NCBI RefSeq assembly: GCF_000223375.1
Contig: NC_017386.1
Location: 196,001-260,000, forward strand
Length of the DNA: 64,000 nucleotides
Direction: 5' to 3'
DNA from: Ketogulonicigenium vulgare WSH-001
GTDB taxonomy: Bacteria > Pseudomonadota > Alphaproteobacteria > Rhodobacterales > Rhodobacteraceae
Below, piece by piece: positions 8,822 to 16,881 of the stretch. Positions within the stretch are counted from its first letter, which is position 1. Each line of letters opens with the position of its first letter. The notes under the pieces were generated by a model. That model saw only the letters and a list, made by a program, of their open reading frames with translations, was not told the DNA's origin and made no database searches. A program made the position numbers and the translations under genes.

Positions 8822-8909
8822 GGTTTCCCTGCGAATCGGCGCCCTTTACCCCGCAATAGGGCACCTTATATCCCGTATTCTGGCACCACTGCCCCTGTAT
8901 ATTGGCACC
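8822..8909 (-). repeat. Four tandem 22-bp iterons (replication origin)
   Basis: Read on the minus strand, four contiguous 22-bp units lie at 8888-8909, 8866-8887, 8844-8865 and 8822-8843. Three begin GGTGCC and the fourth GGCGCC. Each has a GGG run near positions 13-17 and an A-rich end in three of the four. The period of 22 bp, two helical turns, and the position next to a Rep_3-type gene identify them as initiator-binding iterons. Identity decays away from parA, so the distal copies are probably weaker sites. Confidence 0.8.
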
Positions 8910-8910
8910 T

Positions 8911-8999
8911 AATACTATCTATGCGTCTGAAATCACGCGCATAATTTGACCGTAAAGACTCTTAAAGATTCTAAATATTCTCAAACAAACGCTGCTGCT
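8911..8999. other. AT-rich segment beside the iterons, candidate unwinding element
   Basis: Directly next to the iterons the sequence becomes AT-rich, which stands out in this GC-rich window. It contains three loosely repeated units of about 10 bp at 8959-8984 (CTCTTAAA, TTCTAAA, TTCTCAAA). Such AT-rich repeats adjoining iterons usually serve as the DNA unwinding element. This is read from position and composition only. Confidence 0.45.
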
Positions 9000-9098
9000 T
9001 TTTATGGATATTGCTTGGCTTCAGCGTATTTCCTTTTTGTCGCGTGATGTGCCATATATTGGGCGATATCCTTAGGAATAGCGGACAAGGGCGTTCAC

Positions 9099-10496
9099 AT
9101 GGCAAAACCCCCTCCACCCTCAGCCAAAGCCGGGCTGCCGCCTTATTACAATATTGATCCTGAACGCGCTGCTGCAAAACTTGCGCAGCCCATCGACACC
9201 GCGCGTTTTGCCAAGGCGGCGACCTTTGCCGCGCGCGGCCGCGATGATCTGGCGCGGCGCGGCTATGCCCCCGATGGGCAAAAGCGCCTGCGCAAGTTTT
9301 CGACCTGGGAAGTCTGCAAATATCTGCTGCCGGTGAACTCGGCCCATTTGCGGCGCGTCTTGCGCCAAAACCCCGATCTGCCTCAGGGCGAGGGCGAGGC
9401 GGGCTCGAAATGGTTCACCTTGGATGATGTGCTGATCCTGCGCGACCATTTCGCGAAAGAAGGCGCAAAAGACCGCGAATACAAGGCGTGGCGCCCCGAA
9501 GGTCTGCCCGCCAAAGTCGTCGCCGTCGCCAATTTCAAAGGGGGCGTTGGCAAAACCAGCACCGCCGCGCATCTGGCCATGTCCGCCGCGCTGGATGGTT
9601 ACCGCGTGCTGGTGATCGACCTTGATAGCCAGGGCTCGATGACCTCGATCATGGGCTGCCAGATCGAGGATGAATGGGAAACCGTCTTTCCCCTGATCGC
9701 CCGCGACTATGCCCTGCGCTTGCAAGAAGAGAACCATATCCGCGCCGCGCAGGGCTTGACCCCGCATCCGTTCGACGAGACGCTGGCCGAGGCGCTCAAG
9801 GTTTCGCCGCGAAACCTTGTGAAACGCACCCATTGGCCGAATATCGACCTGATCGGCGCGCAATTGAACCTCTATTGGGCCGAGTTTCAGGTGCCGGTCT
9901 GGCGGATGCAACTGCGGTCTTGGGCGCTGTGGGATGCGTTGACCAATGCGCTGCAAGAGGGCGGTTTCTTGGATGATTATGATATCATCTTGCTCGATAC
10001 ACCGCCTGCGCTGGGGTATCTGACGATCAACGCGCTGGCGGCGGCGGATATTCTGCTGGTGCCTTTGGGCGCGAGCTTTCTTGAATTCGACTCGACCGGC
10101 CGCTTTTTCGACATGATCTATTCCACCTTCGCCTCGATCGAGGAGGGCGAGAACCGCAACCGCCGCGCCGATGGCCTGCCCGAGATGCGCTTTGAATGGG
10201 ACGCTGTGCGGGCGCTGGTGACGCGGTTCGACCCGGCGCAGCAGACCGACCTTGGCAATATCATTCAGGCCTATTTTGGCGACTTCATGACCACCTACCG
10301 GCAGGAAATGACGGTGATGGTCGGCCAAGCGGGCGAGCAAGTCTCGGGCATTTACGAGATCGACTATCGCGATTTCAACCGCGACACCTATGTGCGCGGG
10401 CGCGAGACATTCGACCGCACCTGGGCAGAGGTGAAAGAAGTGATTTTGGGCACCTGGTGGCGCGACCAGCAGATGGCCCGCGCGCAAAAGGAGTAA
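9099..10496 (+). CDS. parA: Plasmid partition ATPase ParA (iteron replicon)
   Basis: 465 residues. An N-terminal DNA-binding region (about 60-125, RKFSTWEVCKYLLPVNSAHL, then FTLDDVLILRDHF) precedes the Walker-type ATPase. The deviant Walker A motif is NFKGGVGKTSTAAHLA (about 145-160), followed by VLVIDLDSQGSMT and IILLDTPPALGYLT. Size and N-terminal helix-turn-helix place it with type Ia ParA proteins, which also repress their own operon. It runs into parB after three bases and is divergent from rep. It differs clearly from the second ParA-type protein at 26827-28044, so the window carries two unrelated partition ATPases. Confidence 0.92.
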   Translation: MAKPPPPSAKAGLPPYYNIDPERAAAKLAQPIDTARFAKAATFAARGRDDLARRGYAPDGQKRLRKFSTWEVCKYLLPVNSAHLRRVLRQNPDLPQGEGEAGSKWFTLDDVLILRDHFAKEGAKDREYKAWRPEGLPAKVVAVANFKGGVGKTSTAAHLAMSAALDGYRVLVIDLDSQGSMTSIMGCQIEDEWETVFPLIARDYALRLQEENHIRAAQGLTPHPFDETLAEALKVSPRNLVKRTHWPNIDLIGAQLNLYWAEFQVPVWRMQLRSWALWDALTNALQEGGFLDDYDIILLDTPPALGYLTINALAAADILLVPLGASFLEFDSTGRFFDMIYSTFASIEEGENRNRRADGLPEMRFEWDAVRALVTRFDPAQQTDLGNIIQAYFGDFMTTYRQEMTVMVGQAGEQVSGIYEIDYRDFNRDTYVRGRETFDRTWAEVKEVILGTWWRDQQMARAQKE

Positions 10497-10499
10497 GCC

Positions 10500-11567
10500 A
10501 TGGCCAAACGCCGCACCCTTGGCATGCCAAGCAGCGAAGAGCTGCAACGGATCGAGGCTGAGTTTTCCCAAAGCCGCCCCACCGCCGCGCGCCCCGCCGT
10601 CCCCATCGCCCAGGTCGCGGCCGAGGCCGCCGCCGCAGGCTCTGCGCTGAGTGTTGACGACCGCATCACCGCCGCCCGCGACCGCGTTGATGCGGCGGCC
10701 TTGCGCATCGCGCAGGACAAGGGCCTGGTGATGATCGAGCTGCCGCTGGATCAGATCGACGCCGATGTGCTGGTGCGCGACCGCGTGGCGTTGGACGCGG
10801 ACGAGCTGGACGAGCTGCAATCCTCGATCGCAAAGAACGGCCTGCGCCTGCCGGTCGAGGTTTTTCCGCTGGAGGGCGGCGGATATGGCCTGCTGTCCGG
10901 CTATCGCCGCCTGATGGCGCTGCGCGCGTTGCAAGCGCGCCACCGCGACCCCGCTTATGACCAGATCAAGGCCGTACTGCGCGACCCCGCCGCTATGGGC
11001 GGCACATTTGCCGCGATGGTCGAAGAGAACGAGATCCGCTCGAACCTCAGCCATTACGAGCGTGGCCGCATCGCCGTAATCGCCGCACAGCAGGGCGCCT
11101 TTACCAATGTCGAGGCTGCGGTGAACGCCCTGTTCCCCGTCGCGTCAAAGGCAAAGCGGTCAAAGATCCGTTCGTTCGCGCTGATATTCGAGGAACTCGG
11201 CGACCTTCTGCGCTTTCCCGATCAGATCAAGGAGCGCGAGGGGCTCCGTCTGGCGCAGATCCTGCGCGATGGCGGCGAGGCGCGCCTGCGCGACGCGATC
11301 GGCAGCCGCGTCGCCGCAAGTGCCGAGGATGAGGCCCGTTTGATCGCCGCGCTGCTGGATCACGCCGACACGCCCGCCACCGATAGCCGCAAAGGCGGGC
11401 GGCCACGCAAGGACGAAGGACAGGGATTGGTGCTGCCCTCGGGCCATACCGTCAAAACCCAGATGGGCCAAAATGGTTGGACCATCCGGCTTGAGGGCGG
11501 GCGCACCGTCAGCCAAGAGATGATCGACCAGATCCTGCGCGAAATCGGACGGGTGCTGGACCGCTGA
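10500..11567 (+). CDS. parB: Partition protein ParB (iteron replicon)
   Basis: 355 residues, with the ATG preceded by AAGGAG. The ParB/Srx core is visible as IELPLDQIDADVLVRDR, then LQSSIAKNGLRLPVEVFP and YGLLSGYRRLMALRAL. The box with FAAMVEENEIRSNLSHYERG corresponds to the CTP-binding/clamp motif region. A central helix-turn-helix region follows, and the C-terminal tail probably dimerises. It would load on a centromere site for ParA. I could not identify a convincing parS dedicated to this pair. Its stop lies one base from that of the convergent LacI gene. Confidence 0.9.
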   Translation: MAKRRTLGMPSSEELQRIEAEFSQSRPTAARPAVPIAQVAAEAAAAGSALSVDDRITAARDRVDAAALRIAQDKGLVMIELPLDQIDADVLVRDRVALDADELDELQSSIAKNGLRLPVEVFPLEGGGYGLLSGYRRLMALRALQARHRDPAYDQIKAVLRDPAAMGGTFAAMVEENEIRSNLSHYERGRIAVIAAQQGAFTNVEAAVNALFPVASKAKRSKIRSFALIFEELGDLLRFPDQIKEREGLRLAQILRDGGEARLRDAIGSRVAASAEDEARLIAALLDHADTPATDSRKGGRPRKDEGQGLVLPSGHTVKTQMGQNGWTIRLEGGRTVSQEMIDQILREIGRVLDR

Positions 11568-11568
11568 T

Positions 11569-12654
11569 CTAGATGGCGGGCGCCGCCGCAATGCTGCCGC
11601 GCAGGATCAACCGGCTATCCAGCGTGACCAGCGGCGGCAGCGCGCCGCCGCGCGCCTGTTCCAGCAACATATAGGCGGCGCGCTCGCCCATCGCGCGCGC
11701 GGGCTGGGCGATGGTGGTCAGGGGCGGAATGGTATGCGCGCCGACCGCCGATCCGTCAAACCCCACGACCGAGACATCCTCCGGCACCCGCAGCCCAAGG
11801 CGCGCGGCCGCGCCGATAAAGGCGATGGCGGCATCATCCGAGCTGCCCAAAATGGCGGTGGGACGGCCCTGCGGCGCCATGGCGGCAAAGCGCTCTGCCG
11901 CGATGGCGCCCGCTTGCAGCCCCATCAGGAAACTATCGCCCGCCTCGACCCGTGTGACCGCGCGGGCGTCCAGCCCTGCCTCGCGCAGCGCGTCCAGCAC
12001 GCCGCCAAAGCGCTGGTATTCGTGGTAGTTGCCGGGCGGCGCGGCGATATACATAAAGCGGCGATGACCCAGATCCAGCAATTGCTGCACTGCCGCCGCC
12101 ATCGCGGCGCGGTCGTTGGTCACCACGCTTGGCACGCCTTGATCCGATACATCTTGCAAGATCCCGACCAGTGGCAGACCTGCTGCGGTCAGGCTGCGCG
12201 CCCCCTGTGCCGGCAGGAACGAGGCCAGCGTCAGCGCCCCCGCAATCGTACCGCCATAGGCCAGGTCCAGAATATGCCGCTCGACCGCTTCGCTGCGATC
12301 AAGGTTGGCGACCATCAGATTGAATCCTTCGGCGGTCAGTGCGGCGGCGACGCCCTCTAGCACGGCGGGAACGATTTGCGATGCGCCCCCCATCAGCGGC
12401 CCCGGCAACACGATCATCATCATGCGCGAGCTGCCCCGGCGCAGGTTCTGCGCAACGGCATTGGGCGTATAGCCGATCTGCGCCGCCGCGGCCATAATCC
12501 GGTCCCGGGTCTTTTTGCTGACCCGATCCGGCTGTGTCAGCGCCCGGCTGACGGTCGAGATGGCGACCCCCGCCAGCTCGGCCACATCGCGCATCAGAAC
12601 GGTGCCGGTCTCGGCACCGCTTTCAAGGGTCGACTGTGGGTGATCTTGATCCAT
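11569..12654 (-). CDS. LacI-family transcriptional regulator of the adjacent sugar operon
   Basis: 361 residues from the ATG at 12654, which has GAGG eight bases upstream. The N-terminal helix-turn-helix is LMRDVAELAGVAISTVSRAL (residues 20-39), and the hinge helix follows with AVAQNLRRGSS. The rest is a periplasmic-binding-like effector domain (MMMIVLPGPL, then PTAILGSSDDAAIAF and VSVVGFDG). It is divergent from the sugar operon. The intergenic region has two close CG-centred palindromes of the LacI type, so it very likely represses that operon until a sugar ligand binds. Confidence 0.92.
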   Translation of the reverse strand: MDQDHPQSTLESGAETGTVLMRDVAELAGVAISTVSRALTQPDRVSKKTRDRIMAAAAQIGYTPNAVAQNLRRGSSRMMMIVLPGPLMGGASQIVPAVLEGVAAALTAEGFNLMVANLDRSEAVERHILDLAYGGTIAGALTLASFLPAQGARSLTAAGLPLVGILQDVSDQGVPSVVTNDRAAMAAAVQQLLDLGHRRFMYIAAPPGNYHEYQRFGGVLDALREAGLDARAVTRVEAGDSFLMGLQAGAIAAERFAAMAPQGRPTAILGSSDDAAIAFIGAAARLGLRVPEDVSVVGFDGSAVGAHTIPPLTTIAQPARAMGERAAYMLLEQARGGALPPLVTLDSRLILRGSIAAAPAI

Positions 12655-12732
12655 CACGGCCTCATGCGCACAGAAATTAGGCAAATAAATGCCCGATCCT
12701 TGGCGGGGCACCGACCGGAACAATCTTATGTA

Positions 12733-12787
12733 ACGCAATGATTGCGTGCTTGGCAAACGTTTGCGTAAGAATGGCAAACGTTTGCCA
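12733..12787. promoter_or_regulatory. LacI-type operators controlling the sugar operon
   Basis: TGGCAAACGTTTGCCA (12772-12787) is a perfect 16-bp palindrome. A second copy of its core, GCAAACGTTTGC (12753-12764), has its centre 21 bp away, two helical turns. Both have the central CG typical of LacI-family operators. A third perfect dyad of a different sequence, ACGCAATGATTGCGT (12733-12747), lies beside them and could bind another factor. The cluster sits between the lacI-type gene and the isomerase-like gene. Confidence 0.75.
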
Positions 12788-12833
12788 ATATAGATTCGGC
12801 GCAGATGCCGGTCTCTTACGCGAAAGGTGCCCG

Positions 12834-13778
12834 ATGCAGCGGCTGAACTTTGGTGTCGATCTGATCACGTTCTTTCACCCCGGTTTTTGGGGCGTATCGA
12901 CCCATGATGACATCCTGACATTGGCCGAGGCTGACCCGACCGCCTTTTGGACAAAGCTGCTGGATGCCGCGCAGGCCGCTGGCGTCACCGGGATCGAGCT
13001 GACCTTTGCCCCCCTGTCGTGGGAGGGTGCGATCCGCGCCTTTGGCACCCGCGAGGCCTTTCAACACGAGGTGCAATCGCGCGGCCTGCAAATCTGCAGC
13101 GGCTTTTTCGCCGAGATGGAGCCCGCCGGCGATATCACCGACCCCGCGGTCGAGGCACATCTGACCGCCCGCGCCGAAAGCTATGCCCAATTCCTTGCCG
13201 CCTGCGGTGCCGATATCATGGTGGTTGGCCTGCCCCTGCGCGCCAGTCCCGAAACTCGCTCCGCGCAGTTCTTTGATCTGGCGCAGGCGGATAAGATCGC
13301 AGGCTTTCTCAACCGCCTCGGGGCCGCCATCTCGCAATATGGCGTCAGGCTTGCCCTGCATACCGAGGCGCATTCCCTGTTCGCCGCGCCCCGCGATGTC
13401 GATCTGATGCTGCTGCTGACCGATCCGGCCTATGTCCATCTGTGCCCCGATACCGCGCATATCATTCTGGCGGGCGGCGATCCGGTCCAATTGGTCGACC
13501 GCCACCACGACCGCATGATCATCGCCCATTGGAAAGACGCCCTTGGCCCGATGCCGCGCGATACGGTGATCGACCAGCATATCCACGATGCGCACCGCCC
13601 GTGGTTCTGCCCGCTGGGCACCGGCCGCGTCGATTGGCCCGCCTGGGCGCGTCTGCTGCAGCGGCGCGACTTCCGGGGTTGGGCGATTTTGGAGCTCGAC
13701 GCCTCGGCCAATCCCGTCGCCGATATCGCGCAGGGCCTGACATTGGTGCGCCAATCGCTTTTGCCGACCCTTTCATAA
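12834..13778 (+). CDS. Sugar phosphate isomerase/epimerase-like TIM-barrel protein
   Basis: 314 residues, with the ATG after AAAGGTG. The pattern is that of the xylose isomerase-like (AP endonuclease 2 fold) family. Typical parts are GVTGIELTF near the first strands, LALHTEAHSLFAAP in the middle, HLCPDTAHIILAGGDP with a metal-binding Asp/His, and WAILELD at the end. Members isomerise or epimerise sugars, and some act on 3-keto-sugars or eliminate glycosides. It is the first gene of the LacI-controlled operon, upstream of an ABC sugar importer and a GMC oxidoreductase. The precise reaction is not determined by sequence alone. Confidence 0.85.
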   Translation: MQRLNFGVDLITFFHPGFWGVSTHDDILTLAEADPTAFWTKLLDAAQAAGVTGIELTFAPLSWEGAIRAFGTREAFQHEVQSRGLQICSGFFAEMEPAGDITDPAVEAHLTARAESYAQFLAACGADIMVVGLPLRASPETRSAQFFDLAQADKIAGFLNRLGAAISQYGVRLALHTEAHSLFAAPRDVDLMLLLTDPAYVHLCPDTAHIILAGGDPVQLVDRHHDRMIIAHWKDALGPMPRDTVIDQHIHDAHRPWFCPLGTGRVDWPAWARLLQRRDFRGWAILELDASANPVADIAQGLTLVRQSLLPTLS

Positions 13779-13819
13779 GTAAAAACCGCCCCGAACGGGC
13801 AGCCCAACAGGAGAGACGA

Positions 13820-15049
13820 ATGAAAACCAATACACTGCTGATCGCCGCATCCGCACTGGCCCTGTCGGCCAGCCTCGCGCGTGCACAGGACCTGCCGGCC
13901 GAGGTCTTTACCTCGTGGACATCGGGCGGCGAGGCCCTTGCGGTCGAGGCGATCCGCACCGAATTCGAAGCGCGCGGCGGCACATGGGAAACCGCCTCGA
14001 TCGCCGGTTTTGAAAACGCGAATGCAGCGTTCCAGAACCGAGTCATCGCGGGCGATCCGCCCACCGTGCGCCAGTCGGTGCTGGGCTTGGACGCGGCCGA
14101 GCTGGTCGAATCCGGTCTGGCCAATAGCCTGCAATCCGTCGCCGATGCGCAGAACTGGGCGGGCGTCATGGCGCCGTCGGTGCTCGATTCGATCTCGTAT
14201 AATGGGGAAATTTTCCTCGCCCCCGTCGGCATCCACGGCGAAAGCTGGATGTTCTATTCGATGCCGGTGTTCGAAGCGAACGGCATTACCGCCGCGCCAA
14301 CCACATGGGACGAATTCTTTGCCGCGATGGACACGCTGCAAGCCGCTGGCATCACGCCGATCGCCTGGGGCGGCCAAGCCTGGCAAGAGGCCAAGGTTTT
14401 CAACATGGTGCTGCTGTCGCAAGTCGGCAACGAAGACTTCCTGAAAATCTTCCAAGAGGGCGACGAGGCGGTTCTGACCTCGGACGCCATCGTCACTGCG
14501 CTGGAGATCTTTGGCCGCCTGCGTGATTATGTGGATGCGGGCGCGGCGGGCCGCAACTGGAATGATGCGACCAATATGGTCATTCAGGGCCAGGCGGGCG
14601 TGCAGTTCATGGGCGATTGGGCCAAGGGCGAATTCGCCAATGCGGGCCTGATTGCAGGTCAGGATTACGGCTGCGCGCTGGCGCCGGCCTCGACCGGTAT
14701 GCTGTTCGTCGCGGACGGCTTCTTGATGATGAAGACCGGCGATGCGGCGCAGGACGCGGCCCAACTGCTGATGGCCGAGGTCGCCACCGACCCTGCTGTG
14801 CAGGTTGCTTTCGCGCAGGCCAAAGGCTCGATCCCCGTGCGCACCGATGTCGATACCTCGGCGCTGGATGTCTGCGCACAGCAGGCGATGACGATGATGA
14901 ACGACGGCCTGTTCGTGCCCGAACATGCGATCACCGTCACCCCCGATATGGTCGGCCAATTCACGGATTTTGTTGGCGAATATTTCGCTGACCCGTCCTA
15001 TGACGCGGCATCCGCGGCCGAGGACCTTGCGGATATCTTCCGCCGTTAA
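13820..15049 (+). CDS. ABC sugar transporter, periplasmic substrate-binding protein
   Basis: 409 residues. I start at the ATG preceded by AGGAGAGACGA; the frame is open upstream, but that part overlaps the previous gene. The signal peptide is about 22 residues, ending in SLARA before QDLP. The mature protein looks like cluster B/family 1 solute-binding proteins for glucose, mannose or oligosaccharides (AEVFTSWTSGGE at the start, then GVQFMGDWAKGEFA). It delivers its ligand to the two permeases downstream. A 9-bp hairpin follows the gene, as is common when a binding protein needs more message than its permeases. Confidence 0.9.
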   Translation: MKTNTLLIAASALALSASLARAQDLPAEVFTSWTSGGEALAVEAIRTEFEARGGTWETASIAGFENANAAFQNRVIAGDPPTVRQSVLGLDAAELVESGLANSLQSVADAQNWAGVMAPSVLDSISYNGEIFLAPVGIHGESWMFYSMPVFEANGITAAPTTWDEFFAAMDTLQAAGITPIAWGGQAWQEAKVFNMVLLSQVGNEDFLKIFQEGDEAVLTSDAIVTALEIFGRLRDYVDAGAAGRNWNDATNMVIQGQAGVQFMGDWAKGEFANAGLIAGQDYGCALAPASTGMLFVADGFLMMKTGDAAQDAAQLLMAEVATDPAVQVAFAQAKGSIPVRTDVDTSALDVCAQQAMTMMNDGLFVPEHAITVTPDMVGQFTDFVGEYFADPSYDAASAAEDLADIFRR

Positions 15050-15057
15050 TCAACCCC

Positions 15058-15085
15058 GGCCCGCCGCGCAACTGCACGGCGGGCC
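15058..15085 (+). terminator. Intercistronic hairpin after the sugar-binding protein gene
   Basis: GGCCCGCCG (15058-15066) pairs with CGGCGGGCC (15077-15085) across a 10-base loop, nine bases after the binding-protein stop; CCGCCCTGTTTTCC follows. It could be a partial terminator or an mRNA-stabilising structure that lets the binding protein be made in excess of the permeases. Confidence 0.55.
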
Positions 15086-15109
15086 GCCCTGTTTTCCAAA
15101 GGATCGGCG

Positions 15110-16000
15110 ATGCGATTTGGCAAATGGCGCCTTCGCGCTGCGCAATTGGCGCTTTCACCGACGTGGCTGACGGTCATCGTGGTCTATCTGGGCACGATGG
15201 CATGGACGGTCGCGCTCTCGTTCACCAATTCGCGGCTATTGCCCAGCTGGGACTGGGCGGGTTTTGCGCAGTACCAACGGCTGTTCGACACGTCGAAATG
15301 GAACCTCGCGCTGCAAAATCTGGTGATTTTCGGCGTGCTTTACGTGTTTGGCTGCCTTGTGCTGGGGTTCTTGCTGGCCGCAGCGCTGGATCGTCGCGTC
15401 CGGTTTGAAAGCGCCTTTCGCACGCTGTTCCTGTATCCCTATGCCATGTCCTTTGTGGTCACGGGCCTGATCTGGCAGTGGCTGATGAACCCGACGCTGG
15501 GCATTCAGCCGACGTTCCAAGGCATGGGCTGGGAAAACTTCCGCTTTGACTGGGTGACAAACCGCACGATGGCGATCTATGCCGTGGTGCTGGCGGGTAT
15601 CTGGCAAGGTTCGGGCCTTGTGATGGTGCTGGCGCTGGCCGGTATGCGCGGGATTGACGCCGAGCAATGGCGCGCCGCCCGTATCGACGGCATCCCCGTG
15701 TGGCGTGTCTATCTGTCGATCATCCTGCCGCAGCTTGGCCCGGCGATGGCCGCGGCCGCCACATTGCTGTCGATGGGGGTGATCAAAACCTATGATCTGG
15801 TGATCGCGCTGACCAAGGGGGGCCCCGGCTCCTCGACCGAAGTGCCCGCCAAATTCATCATGGATAATATGTTCCAGCGCCAGAACCTTGGCCTTGCCAC
15901 CGCAGCGGCGGTCGTTCTGCTGCTGTCCGTGGTACTGGTCGTCGCGCCGTTCCGCTATGCCGCCTATATCACCGCCAAACGCCGCGCAGGTCAGCTATGA
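15110..16000 (+). CDS. ABC sugar transporter permease 1 (MalF/UgpA type)
   Basis: 296 residues with six predicted membrane segments; the first is around LTVIVVYLGTMAWTVALSF. The cytoplasmic coupling loop has the EAA-type motif AEQWRAARIDGIPVWRVYLSIILPQLGP, shown here by its first residues EQWRAARIDGIP. It forms the translocation channel with the next gene product, whose start overlaps its stop by four bases. The ATG has AAAGGATCGGCG upstream. The family handles mono- and oligosaccharides; the substrate is unknown. Confidence 0.9.
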   Translation: MRFGKWRLRAAQLALSPTWLTVIVVYLGTMAWTVALSFTNSRLLPSWDWAGFAQYQRLFDTSKWNLALQNLVIFGVLYVFGCLVLGFLLAAALDRRVRFESAFRTLFLYPYAMSFVVTGLIWQWLMNPTLGIQPTFQGMGWENFRFDWVTNRTMAIYAVVLAGIWQGSGLVMVLALAGMRGIDAEQWRAARIDGIPVWRVYLSIILPQLGPAMAAAATLLSMGVIKTYDLVIALTKGGPGSSTEVPAKFIMDNMFQRQNLGLATAAAVVLLLSVVLVVAPFRYAAYITAKRRAGQL

Positions 16001-16878
16001 GCCCTATCCAAAGCGGCCCCGCCCCGCGCAAAATCACCATTGGTCGCATCGGCCTTTACCTGTTCCTCATCTCGATGGTGGCGTTTTTCGCACTGCCGTT
16101 GTTCGTGATGCTGATCACCTCGCTGAAAACGGACGAGGAAATCCGCCTTGCCCGCATCTTTGCCCTGCCCGCCAGCCTGAACTTTTCAGCTTGGGCCACG
16201 GCATGGTCGGGGGCCTGCGCGGGCACCATCTGTAACGGCGTGCAGGCGGGCTTTTGGAACTCGATCCAGATCACCGTGCCTGCGGTTGCGATTTCGGTCA
16301 TGCTGGGCGCGCTGAACGGCTATGCCCTGTCCTTTTGGCAACCAAAGGGCGGCAAGATCCTGTTCGCGCTGCTGATGGCGGGGGCGCTCGTGCCCTATCA
16401 GATCTTTCTTTACCCGATGGTGCGGGCGCTGGCTTCGGTCTCGCTGTATAACAGCCTGCCGGGCATCGTGCTGGTGCATGTGCTGTTCGGCCTGCCGCTG
16501 GTGACGCTGCTGTTTCGCAACTATTTCATCACCCTGCCGGTCGAGCTGTTCAAAGCCGCCCGGATCGACGGCGCGGGCTTTTGGCGCATCTTTTTCGAGA
16601 TCATGCTGCCGATGTCCGTCCCGATGGTGGTGGTGGCCGCGATGCTGCAATTCACCGGCATCTGGAACGACTTCCTGCTGGGCCTTGTGTTCGCCGGCCC
16701 CGACAATCTGCCCATGACGGTGCAGTTGAACAATATCGTCAATACGACCACCGGCTCGCGCGCCTATAACGTCGATATGGCTGCGACCATGCTGACGGCG
16801 CTGGTGCCGCTGTCGATTTATTTCCTCTCCGGTCGCTGGTTCGTGCGTGGAATCGCCGCCGGTGCAGTCAAGGGATAG
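15997..16878 (+). CDS. ABC sugar transporter permease 2 (MalG/UgpE type)
   Basis: 293 residues with about six membrane segments, beginning with GLYLFLISMVAFFALPLFVM. The EAA loop is ELFKAARIDGAGFWRIFFEI and the C-terminal half has FTGIWNDFLLGLVFAGP, typical of MalG-like subunits. It is coupled to the preceding permease by an ATGA overlap, with the ATPase gene starting three bases after its stop. Pairs with permease 1 to form the import channel. Confidence 0.9.
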   Translation: MSPIQSGPAPRKITIGRIGLYLFLISMVAFFALPLFVMLITSLKTDEEIRLARIFALPASLNFSAWATAWSGACAGTICNGVQAGFWNSIQITVPAVAISVMLGALNGYALSFWQPKGGKILFALLMAGALVPYQIFLYPMVRALASVSLYNSLPGIVLVHVLFGLPLVTLLFRNYFITLPVELFKAARIDGAGFWRIFFEIMLPMSVPMVVVAAMLQFTGIWNDFLLGLVFAGPDNLPMTVQLNNIVNTTTGSRAYNVDMAATMLTALVPLSIYFLSGRWFVRGIAAGAVKG

Positions 16879-16881
16879 ACC

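Larger units (their letters stand above)
8584..9098. other. Origin region of the iteron replicon (515 bp, no gene)
   Basis: This gap between rep and parA holds, from left to right: a probable rep promoter area with the palindrome CCGTATACGG, the inverted repeat GCAACG-CA-CGTTGC, one iteron-like element in reverse orientation, four 22-bp direct repeats, and an AT-rich stretch. The last 60 bp contain the parA leader with an imperfect dyad around TATCCTTAGGAATA at about 9067-9080, a possible ParA operator. Short reading frames here overlap the repeats and lack ribosome-binding sites. I saw no clear DnaA box. Confidence 0.7.

Noticed and set aside
8584..8856. N-terminal extension of the replication initiator
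   Set aside because: The frame is open, but it runs through the iterons and promoter palindromes, encodes an atypical cysteine-rich stretch, and the family start fits the ATG at 8583.
8650..8859. Small + strand frame in the origin region
   Set aside because: Overlaps palindromes and repeats, with no ribosome-binding site or recognisable protein features.
9120..11054. 644-residue minus-strand frame opposite parA-parB
   Set aside because: Covers two genes with intact ParA/ParB motifs; composition is that of an antisense frame.
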